64,000 bases of DNA from contig NZ_LR134352.1 of NCBI RefSeq assembly GCF_900637185.1, positions 1,984,001 through 2,048,000 on the forward strand, written 5' to 3'. Source of the stretch: Nocardia asteroides (lineage in GTDB: Bacteria; Actinomycetota; Actinomycetes; Mycobacteriales; Mycobacteriaceae). The position numbers and the translations under genes were made by a program. Positions 1 to 6,470 of the stretch are shown piece by piece (the stretch's first letter is position 1; every line of letters starts with the position of its first letter). Below the pieces are notes generated by a model. It had not been told where the DNA came from, did not search any database, and was given only the letters and a program-made list of their open reading frames with translations.

Positions 1-2
1 GC

Positions 3-80
3 CACGAACACAACCACCTCACCAGCGCCGACGCCCTCGCGGTGATCGGCCCCATCCTGGCCAGCCACCTCCGCGGCTAG
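3..80 (+). CDS. 3' end of an unidentified gene (partial)
   Basis: An open frame enters from the left edge and ends at a TAG at 78-80. The 25 visible residues end in PILASHLRG and include HEHNHLTS. This is too little to assign a family; a hydrolase tail is possible but unproven. The gene converges on the leftward gene that ends at 120, and I see no clear terminator hairpin in the 39-bp gap. Confidence 0.45.
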   Translation, partial: HEHNHLTSADALAVIGPILASHLRG

Positions 81-119
81 GCGGAACGCACCGGTACGCG
101 CAGGTCTCGTCCTGGAGCG

Positions 120-896
120 TCAGACGTAATCCGCCGCGGTCAGCAGGTGGGGCCAGAACTCCGACCACACTGTTTCGGCATCGTCGCCACGGGCGACGTG
201 TTCGTAGAGGCGCCCGTACCAGCTGTCGACCGAGTCCGGTGACGTCACGGGTGTGCTCAGATCGGTCACCGGACAGGGCGGGAGGGAATGTCGGCTGCGA
301 TCACCGAGCAAACGGAGCAGGGCCGACTGCGCTGACGAGTTCACGATTCCGGCGGTGAGCATTCCGGTCACCGCGATCCCGTCGAATTCACGAGCACACT
401 CGAGCCCTTCCAGAACCGCTGAAGCCCATTGCAATTGACGCGTTCGCTCATCTCGATTCGGCCCGAACAATGCCTCTTTGTAGGCAACGACAGCGTCAGC
501 GGGGTCGCAGGTGACCACAAGTTCGGGATGTAGGCCGAGCTCGATGGCAGCGGTCATCCACGACCGTAGCAACCACGGCATACGCGCGTCGTACAGGACG
601 ATCGACCGCCCGTGTGGCAATTCCGCCAGGAATCTGGTGCAGCGTTCGCGCGCCGACCGATCGAAGGCCAGCGCCGCGAGAATCGCGAAGGCGGGCAGAT
701 CAGGCCCGCGCCCACCGACATCCGCCAGCGCCTGCCGATTGATATCCACCACCGCTTGTGACTCGAAGAAGCCGTCGGGTGCTCGCGGGTGTCCTGCCGT
801 ACTCGGGTAGGGAATCTCGAATCCGTTGGCTGAGAGGATACGACTCAGCCAGGCGCCGCCGGGGCCGCCGTCCCCGCTGATGATGACTAGTCGCAC
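120..896 (-). CDS. sulfotransferase-like protein of the RiPP-type cluster
   Basis: This 258-residue protein has the layout of the bacterial sulfotransferase-like family. There is an N-terminal P-loop-like turn (SGDGGPGGAW, residues 7-16), then a GFFES..VV..IN segment near residues 42-52, then LYDARMPWLLRSW near residue 100 where relatives carry LKDPR..LLP.W. The usual SGTS/T phosphosulfate-binding loop is degenerate and the KDPR lysine is replaced, so PAPS-dependent sulfation is uncertain. It is the last gene of the leftward cluster and overlaps the glycosyltransferase-like gene upstream by 10 bp, so the two are probably translationally coupled. A role in tailoring the peptide product is inferred from position only. 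Confidence 0.6.
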   Translation of the reverse strand: MRLVIISGDGGPGGAWLSRILSANGFEIPYPSTAGHPRAPDGFFESQAVVDINRQALADVGGRGPDLPAFAILAALAFDRSARERCTRFLAELPHGRSIVLYDARMPWLLRSWMTAAIELGLHPELVVTCDPADAVVAYKEALFGPNRDERTRQLQWASAVLEGLECAREFDGIAVTGMLTAGIVNSSAQSALLRLLGDRSRHSLPPCPVTDLSTPVTSPDSVDSWYGRLYEHVARGDDAETVWSEFWPHLLTAADYV

Positions 897-1948
897 CGGC
901 CGATTTCGCGGTCGATCTCGGACAACACGTCGGACAGGTCCGCGCCCAGCCCGTTCAGCCGATGGGGGTCATGGAACAGTCGGAGCGTGCCGGGAACAAG
1001 TGTCCCCAGAGCCGCGGCGCTGTTGGCGGGGACGCGCATCGACGGGTCCACGGACATGCTCAGAATCGTGAGATAGCGAGCGATCAGGAGGGAGCATGTG
1101 CACGATGGTTCCGTGAACGCCGGGTCCCTCGCCGCCAGTACGCCCTGCAACTGCGGTACGGCCGAGCGGACCGCGCGATCGATCAGCGGGAAATGGTGAG
1201 GACGCATATGCAGCCAGGCCGCGAACCCCCGTTTCCACCAGATGCCATCGACACGTTCCAACACGTGCAGTGCCAGATCCTGATAGCGAATGTAGGGGAC
1301 TTCGGCAACGGAATCCGGCCACGGTCGCGTGGTCATGGGCACGGCGGTGTCGTCACGGAACAGCACCGATCGGCGTAGCCCACGAGTGTCGTTGCCGATC
1401 AGGCTGGGGGAGAGGTCGTGTTCGACCAGGGTTGGTACCACCGAATGCGCCACGATGCGCTCAGCCGCAAGGAATCTGCCCAAGGCGACGTCTTCGGTGA
1501 TGTACTGCCTGCCGCGGTAGGTCTCCGCGAAACGCAGTGCGATCTCGGAGGGCAAAGCCATTCCCAAGGTGGGCACGTAAGGGTCACCGACAGGCACCAG
1601 GTGGCGATCCATCAGGTGCGCGGCACGCGCGATCGCACCGGTTCGCGAACCCCATTCCGCGTAGAGGGAGACCGGCCCGTCGAGCGTCGCGACGAGCTCG
1701 TCGACCTTGGCTGCGAAGTCATGGCACACCTGTGCGTCGTCCATCAAGACCACATGCCACGGACGCCTGCTGGGATCGGCACGGCTCCACGCGGCCACCG
1801 CGGTCGGTAGTGCCGATGTCGGTTCGTCGGGGAAAGGGTCGAAGGCGATGGCGTCTTCGGGCAGCGACAGCCGAGCGCACAGTTCGGCGGCCTGACGTTC
1901 GCGTGACGGGTGTGCCATTACCGACAGTGAGAATTGTTCGCTATCCAT
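887..1948 (-). CDS. GT-A-like glycosyltransferase (GT25/phage-type)
   Basis: The ATG at 1948 gives 353 residues. The segment HVVLMDDAQVC near residues 65-75 matches the VLxDDA metal and sugar-nucleotide site of GT-A-fold enzymes. It is followed by PVSLYAEWG and later by YITEDVALGRFL (a second acidic cluster) and DLSPSLIGN, the order seen in GT25-like and phage-associated glycosyltransferases. The C-terminal 150 residues are not recognised. The gene overlaps the exporter upstream by 8 bp and the sulfotransferase-like gene downstream by 10 bp, so it sits inside the RiPP-type operon. Transfer of a sugar to the modified peptide is a reasonable inference, but the acceptor cannot be read from sequence. 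Confidence 0.6.
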   Translation of the reverse strand: MDSEQFSLSVMAHPSRERQAAELCARLSLPEDAIAFDPFPDEPTSALPTAVAAWSRADPSRRPWHVVLMDDAQVCHDFAAKVDELVATLDGPVSLYAEWGSRTGAIARAAHLMDRHLVPVGDPYVPTLGMALPSEIALRFAETYRGRQYITEDVALGRFLAAERIVAHSVVPTLVEHDLSPSLIGNDTRGLRRSVLFRDDTAVPMTTRPWPDSVAEVPYIRYQDLALHVLERVDGIWWKRGFAAWLHMRPHHFPLIDRAVRSAVPQLQGVLAARDPAFTEPSCTCSLLIARYLTILSMSVDPSMRVPANSAAALGTLVPGTLRLFHDPHRLNGLGADLSDVLSEIDREIGRCD

Positions 1949-3164
1949 CGTTTTCCGATCGTTGTGTGCCCAGTGCGAAACTTGCCAGGGCGCCGCCCGC
2001 CATCGCGACGGCACCGAATACCAGCCAGCCGAGGTCTCCGATGGCGATGCATGCGCTCAGGACCACGGGTGCGATCAGGCGCTGCAACGACCCGGAGAGC
2101 CCGTAGCTGGCCAGCACCCGTTCGCGGTAGCCCTCCTCCGCGATCTCCATGACCCGGTAGTAGCCCGCGAAGGACGCCAAGGCCGCGCCGGCACCGATCG
2201 CCGCGGCGAACAGCAGAATCGTCACGACCCCTGCGTTCCCGGAGACTGGAGCCACTCCTATCAGCACGCACGCCGCACCGACCAGCAGTGTTCCGAGGAC
2301 CAGATAGCGGCGACTGGCTCCAGGTGGCGCGAAGAGTCGGCCGGCGAAGAAGGTCATCCCGGTACCGATCCATGTAGTGACTGCGACCGCCACCCCGACC
2401 CAGCCGATCATCGAGTTGTGGTGGATCGAAAGGTAGATCGGCAGGCCGAGCCCGGTAGCCGAGCCCGCGATGTCGACGATCGCGAGTGCCGCGAGGAAGA
2501 GCGCGATACGTCCGCGCGGCCACCCGTCTGTCCAGGGCAGCTTCTGCGGTCGCAGCGCGGCGTCGGCGGGCAGTCGGGCGAACAGCAGAGCGTTCACGAA
2601 GAAGGAGACACCGTTCAACACGATCAGCCACCCGAACCATGACTCCGGCACCGCCAGCTGGAAAATCGCTGCGACCAACGCGCCTGCGGCGAGCCCGAAC
2701 GTCTGCGTCAGCTGACGCGCGGCGAGCACCGAGGACTGCATCGCCCCGGCGCTGACTCGCTGGACGACGGCTTGACTCGCGGGAAACGCGAGACGGTCCA
2801 GCACCAGCACGCCTAGCAGGACTCCCGCCAGCACGCTCGGCGGCAGCACGAGCGCGAGAACGACGTTGAGGGCGCCGCGGGCCGCGCTCAGCGCGACGGA
2901 CACATTTCGCGCGCCCCACCGCTCGGCCACGACCGCGCCGACCGGCGCCAGGAACAGCGCGAGGAAGGCCCCTGAGCTCAGCACCAGCGTCAGCGTCGAG
3001 ACCGTGACGCCCCCGCGTAGCACCCACAGCACGAAAGTCGCGCTGTACAAACCGGTTCCGAATGTGTTGAGGACCGATGCCGACAGAATCGTCCTGACCT
3101 TCGAGTCGGCCAGGATCGTCCGGTAGTCGGCGAGCTGTTCTGACAGGAAACGAGATTGCGTCAC
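1941..3164 (-). CDS. MFS exporter of the RiPP-type cluster
   Basis: This is a 407-residue major facilitator protein with about twelve hydrophobic segments, for example around FGTGLYSATFVLWVLRG and AFLALFLAPVGAVVAERWGARN. The latter is the typical motif A loop between helices 2 and 3. The GTG at 3164 is preferred because AGGAA lies just upstream and it starts 7 bp after the YcaO stop; an upstream ATG at 3254 would overlap YcaO and add a non-conserved leader. Its place between modifying enzymes suggests export of, or immunity to, the cluster's product. It resembles the MFS_1/EntS branch of drug and siderophore exporters. Confidence 0.75.
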   Translation of the reverse strand: MTQSRFLSEQLADYRTILADSKVRTILSASVLNTFGTGLYSATFVLWVLRGGVTVSTLTLVLSSGAFLALFLAPVGAVVAERWGARNVSVALSAARGALNVVLALVLPPSVLAGVLLGVLVLDRLAFPASQAVVQRVSAGAMQSSVLAARQLTQTFGLAAGALVAAIFQLAVPESWFGWLIVLNGVSFFVNALLFARLPADAALRPQKLPWTDGWPRGRIALFLAALAIVDIAGSATGLGLPIYLSIHHNSMIGWVGVAVAVTTWIGTGMTFFAGRLFAPPGASRRYLVLGTLLVGAACVLIGVAPVSGNAGVVTILLFAAAIGAGAALASFAGYYRVMEIAEEGYRERVLASYGLSGSLQRLIAPVVLSACIAIGDLGWLVFGAVAMAGGALASFALGTQRSENDG

Positions 3165-3171
3165 GTGGTTC

Positions 3172-4113
3172 CTAGCTGAAGGGATGATCCGGGATGCCGT
3201 CGCGCTGCGGCTGAGGTGCGCCGATGCCGATCGGTACGCCGCGTACCAAAACAAGCTCCGGCCACTCGATCAACGCGTACACGACAATGTGCTTCGACAC
3301 CATCTCAGCGAATTCCGCCACGGCTCCGGCTCGTCCGGAACCAGCGATCAACCGCTGGAAATGCCCTCGCCGTGCGCCCGAAGCCGAACCTCGCAGACTG
3401 GCGTAGCGGTGGGTCTTCGCTTCCGAAGAATAGGTCGGCCGACGGTGCGACAGCACGGCATCCAAGAGCATCGTCGCTTCCTCCTGCGCGTGCCGAACTG
3501 CTTCGGCGATCTCGGAGCGCACGGCACTCCCCACGACGAACACCTGTTCGTCCAGCCGTTCGGCCACGTGCCACGCGAGCACGGAGCCGTCGCCGAGCGG
3601 CCACCACACGGAGGTGGACGAGTCGTCGGAGTGGAGTAGGTTCGCCGGCTCCTGCAGATTTCCGTACCACAGCGACTCCGATACGTGCCGCTCCAGGACT
3701 TCGGCGACAGCGTTGTTTCGCGCGGTGTCGGCACAGGTGTGGATAGCTAGGCCCGTTGCGCCCGTGGGGAAGAGTCGCTGTCCGCCAACGTGCCAGGGTC
3801 GGGGCACAACGGTCTCGAAGGTTCGGCTGGTTGCCTGTCTGCCGTCGCGAAAAGTGCCGTGCACCAGCCTGCCTCGGCTGGCGGTCACCTCGGCATTCAT
3901 CAGGAGGCGTTCGAAACACTCCCACCGGGAGACGTTCTCGCTGTCGTCCCGCCGACCCGATGCGGCATGACCGAGGGCGTACCGAGCCTCGGTGTTCGAT
4001 CCCGAACGCCAGCTGATGCCGGTCGAGGCGATCCACACTCGGGGATCGGACGCAGCGGTGTGCGCGATCGTGCGGAACGGCAGCGCGAACAGCTGCTCGG
4101 CGTCAGAGAGCAT
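3172..4113 (-). CDS. YcaO-family peptide-modifying enzyme
   Basis: YcaO proteins use ATP to activate backbone amides, forming azolines, thioamides or amidines. The 313 residues carry the three ATP-site signatures. SRWECFER (residues 62-69) matches the first SxxE..ER motif. GLAIHTCADTARNNAVAEVLERH (about 121-143) matches GLA.G.T..EA...E.IERD. EIAEAVRHAQEEA (201-213) matches the third. The protein is shorter than the usual ~400 residues. Its C-terminus ends PDHPFS, a degenerate form of the proline-rich tail of azoline-forming members. No E1-like/ocin-ThiF partner and no TfuA gene are adjacent, so the chemistry is open. It overlaps the HExxH gene by 11 bp. Confidence 0.8.
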   Translation of the reverse strand: MLSDAEQLFALPFRTIAHTAASDPRVWIASTGISWRSGSNTEARYALGHAASGRRDDSENVSRWECFERLLMNAEVTASRGRLVHGTFRDGRQATSRTFETVVPRPWHVGGQRLFPTGATGLAIHTCADTARNNAVAEVLERHVSESLWYGNLQEPANLLHSDDSSTSVWWPLGDGSVLAWHVAERLDEQVFVVGSAVRSEIAEAVRHAQEEATMLLDAVLSHRRPTYSSEAKTHRYASLRGSASGARRGHFQRLIAGSGRAGAVAEFAEMVSKHIVVYALIEWPELVLVRGVPIGIGAPQPQRDGIPDHPFS

Positions 4114-5104
4114 CCACGGATTCCTTGCAGGTCCGCAGTATTGCCTCTCCTGCTTCGGTCAGCTCGGCGTGTTGGCGAATCGTCTGATAACCCTTGTAGA
4201 AACGGGTGATCGAGCCGTCGCGCCACTGCTCGACGCTCGCGCGACCCTCGACGCGCGCGTAACCGTCGAGGACTTTGGCGATTCGGCTCAGGACGAACAT
4301 CGCATGGAAGATCCCGTACAACGGCCGAGGATCGGGCCGGATCGGGGCTGTGAACCTGGCTCCGTGCCCGTTCGTGATCAGCGGATCGAACGTCATGATG
4401 CTGTGCAACACCGTGTGCGACGTTTCATGGGTGATGTGATCGAGGAAGTACAGCGTCGACTCCTCGGTCTCCAAGCCGCTGTTGGGCACACGGAGCAGGA
4501 TCATGCCCCAGCAGCGCACGCTGGTGATCCCTCTGGCAGCGATTCCGTCGAACAGCCTCACCCCGGCGACGAGCTGGTCGAATTCGGCGAACATACCAGG
4601 GTCGACCTGCCGCAGAACCGGCAGTGACTCCTCGACCCACCGCTTCGCCGTCGCGTAATGCTCCGCGTCGAGCCGTCGAGTGATCGGCAGTCCGCCGTTG
4701 GCTTGCCGAGGCCCTTCGGGTCCGGCCAGGAAATCGTAGACTTCGGAGTCCAGAGTATCCCACTGAAGATTCGATATCGCGAAACTCTTGTTGTACAACA
4801 GTCCGCGGTCTGCGGCGGACTGTATCTCGCCCAGCGCGGACGAGACTCGCCCGAAGTTCTTCGCTGCTATCCCGGTGTGGAGCTTCCAATGCAGGGTATA
4901 GAGAAGTGGGTTGAACTGGCGCGAGGTATCCAACTGCTCGATTTCGTTTGCCGCGTTTTCGGCATGCTTGCCGAATACCCTTCCGGCGGAGTGGCAGTAG
5001 GCGATCAGATCAGTCTTGGCCATATCATTTATGCGCCGTCGCAGAATTTCTGCACGAGATTCGGACGGTTCTGCATGGAATATCTCTGAATGTGTTGCAG
5101 TCAT
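4103..5104 (-). CDS. HExxH-type putative 2-oxoglutarate-dependent peptide beta-hydroxylase
   Basis: The ATG at 5104 gives 333 residues. The motif HETSH at residues 226-230, preceded by YFLDHIT, is the HExxH metal site. About 25 residues later APIRPDPRPLYGIFHAMFVLSRIA gives the xPxRxDPRPxxGxxHxxxVFxR signature of the 'HEXXH motif-containing putative peptide modification' family. Members of that family have been shown to be 2-oxoglutarate-dependent beta-hydroxylases of RiPP precursors. The N-terminal 200 residues are the family's helical region. The gene follows the precursor after a 65-bp gap containing a hairpin and overlaps YcaO downstream. An Asp, Asn or His of the precursor is the expected kind of target, but this cannot be read directly. 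Confidence 0.8.
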   Translation of the reverse strand: MTATHSEIFHAEPSESRAEILRRRINDMAKTDLIAYCHSAGRVFGKHAENAANEIEQLDTSRQFNPLLYTLHWKLHTGIAAKNFGRVSSALGEIQSAADRGLLYNKSFAISNLQWDTLDSEVYDFLAGPEGPRQANGGLPITRRLDAEHYATAKRWVEESLPVLRQVDPGMFAEFDQLVAGVRLFDGIAARGITSVRCWGMILLRVPNSGLETEESTLYFLDHITHETSHTVLHSIMTFDPLITNGHGARFTAPIRPDPRPLYGIFHAMFVLSRIAKVLDGYARVEGRASVEQWRDGSITRFYKGYQTIRQHAELTEAGEAILRTCKESVDAL

Positions 5105-5124
5105 TTTCGGCCTTGTCGTCGGTG

Positions 5125-5163
5125 CTTCGGGGTGCCCGCGCTTTCGGCACGGGCACCCCGAAG
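5125..5163 (-). terminator. 14-bp hairpin between precursor and enzyme genes (attenuator-like)
   Basis: Bases 5125-5138 (CTTCGGGGTGCCCG) are perfectly complementary to 5150-5163 around an 11-base loop. The stem lies wholly in the 65-bp gap between the precursor stop and the HExxH start. No U-run follows, so it may be a partial terminator or an mRNA-stabilising 3' end. Either would leave much more precursor mRNA than enzyme mRNA, as is common in RiPP operons. Confidence 0.65.
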
Positions 5164-5169
5164 GTTGCA

Positions 5170-5292
5170 TCAGCTGATCTGACAGGTGGGCGATGCCACC
5201 ACCAGGTAGCTCGCGTCGACCTCGTCGAAGGTCAGCTCGGCAGGCTGGGTCACATCCCCGGCCTGCTCGGTGAGCTCGGCAGTCGTCTCCAT
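5170..5292 (-). CDS. putative RiPP precursor peptide, 40 residues
   Basis: This short gene begins with ATG at 5292 and ends with TGA at 5170-5172. It is preceded by a near-ideal ribosome binding site, AAAGGAGGTGA, six bases upstream. The peptide starts METTAELTEQAG, is acidic through the middle (TFDEVDA) and ends ASYLVVASPTCQIS. An acidic, Glu/Asp/Thr-rich leader followed by a short tail with one Cys, one Thr, one Pro and Ser residues is typical of RiPP precursors. It sits between the PhyH-like and HExxH genes, which with YcaO are the expected modifying enzymes. The leader-core boundary is not marked; ASYLVVASPTCQIS or SPTCQIS are candidate cores. No protease is obvious in the cluster. Confidence 0.75.
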   Translation of the reverse strand: METTAELTEQAGDVTQPAELTFDEVDASYLVVASPTCQIS

Positions 5293-5297
5293 GTTGT

Positions 5298-6119
5298 TCA
5301 CCTCCTTTCGTGGGTTGTGGGTGAAGCTGTGCGACATAGCCGCAAACTGCGGATGTCGAGTTCTGGAAGGCTGCTACGCACGTCGGCGCGGCAATAGGAG
5401 AATCCGATGCCGCGGCGGGGCTCGGCACTGCTGTTGCGGCCGGACCAGTGGACCGTCGTTCCCAGATGCGCGCTCGCGTCGCCCGGTTCCAGTTCGACCG
5501 GGGTGCCTGCGCCGCTCCATTCGGGGATGATCAGGCCGGCTGCGTCGTCGCGAGTCGATCTGACGTGGCGATGGACGCCGGACCTATGGCTGTCGGGGAC
5601 GAAATAGAGACAGCCGTTGTCGATTCCAGCGCGGTCGATCGAAATCCATACGGTGACGAACTCCAGCGGAGTCATGTGCAGCCAATGGGCGGCATCCTGA
5701 TGAGGAGGCTTCGGCGTGCCGGTTGTCGCTGGCTTCATCCAGGCGGTCACCGCCACGAGGCGGACGTCGGTGGCGAGGCAGCGGGCAGCCAGCTCCGCTG
5801 GGGCACCGTCGGCCGCGAGAGCAGCGATGAGCTCCGAGTTCCTGGCAAGATCCTTAATTTTCCGCACGCTGCGGACGTGGCCGGCCCGGATGGTCTGAAC
5901 TCCCGTTCCGGAGTATTCGGCGATATCCAGCTCGGCCGACAATGTTGCGACCATTTCGGGCGGCAGCATCTGCCGTTTGATTCCGAAACCCCTCGAGGCG
6001 ACGGCATCTGCGCACCGTTGCAGTTTGTCGATCTCGCGATTTCCGCCGGCATCGGACATAAGTGAGTTAGCGATGAAGAATCCCCCCTCGGCCACCCCTC
6101 GAATGGCGCAGATTCGCAT
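5298..6119 (-). CDS. PhyH-like Fe(II)/2-oxoglutarate-dependent oxygenase
   Basis: This is a protein of up to 273 residues of the phytanoyl-CoA dioxygenase (PhyH) family. The metal triad is visible as PHQD (His140, Asp142) and TVHWSGRN (His224), and the 2-oxoglutarate-binding arginine is in EPRRGIGF (Arg235/236). It is the first gene of the leftward cluster. Its TGA lies inside the precursor's Shine-Dalgarno sequence, so the two are tightly coupled. The start is uncertain: ATG at 6119 and ATG at 6059 (MSDAGG) both have weak ribosome sites. PhyH enzymes hydroxylate small molecules and also tailor RiPPs and NRPS products. Modification of the adjacent peptide is inferred from position. Confidence 0.8.
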   Translation of the reverse strand: MRICAIRGVAEGGFFIANSLMSDAGGNREIDKLQRCADAVASRGFGIKRQMLPPEMVATLSAELDIAEYSGTGVQTIRAGHVRSVRKIKDLARNSELIAALAADGAPAELAARCLATDVRLVAVTAWMKPATTGTPKPPHQDAAHWLHMTPLEFVTVWISIDRAGIDNGCLYFVPDSHRSGVHRHVRSTRDDAAGLIIPEWSGAGTPVELEPGDASAHLGTTVHWSGRNSSAEPRRGIGFSYCRADVRSSLPELDIRSLRLCRTASPTTHERR

Positions 6120-6470
6120 TCCGTATGTTCTGAAACGTAACAGCGGGCCGCGGTGCCATCAACGAACCCGGTCGGCCCGGGACGGCTAACAGCAGATCAG
6201 CCGCTGGAAACTTCTGTCCGGTCCGGACACTCGCGCGACTGCCACCCGCTGCTCGAAGCCGGTGCAGCGGAGCTCGGCCGCAGCGGTGGTGCCTACGCGG
6301 CCGGGAGGCCGCGCATGCCAGTGCTGCCGACGAGTCGAGATCTGCGAGAAACCTTGTCCATCAACGGAACCTGACGTACTCGCGGCGCGTCCAAATCGAT
6401 GTAGGCACGTTGCAGGGGTCGGGTGCGTCCGACGGGCCTGGACGGAAACAGCGGTTCGGAGGGGTCTCGA
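6120..6470. promoter_or_regulatory. divergent promoter region of RiPP-type cluster and STAND gene
   Basis: This 351-bp stretch separates the leftward cluster from the rightward STAND-type regulator and must hold both promoters. I see no convincing coding sequence and no long perfect inverted repeat in it. A GGAGGGG ribosome site lies at its right end, immediately before the ATG at 6471. Confidence 0.4.

Noticed and set aside
3172..4113. Thioamide (YcaO-TfuA) cluster
   Set aside because: No TfuA-like gene is adjacent, so thioamidation is only one possibility for the YcaO chemistry and is not claimed.
6153..6374. 73-residue rightward frame in the gap upstream of the STAND gene as a second precursor peptide
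   Set aside because: It lacks a ribosome site and has an Arg/Pro/Gly-rich composition unlike a leader peptide.
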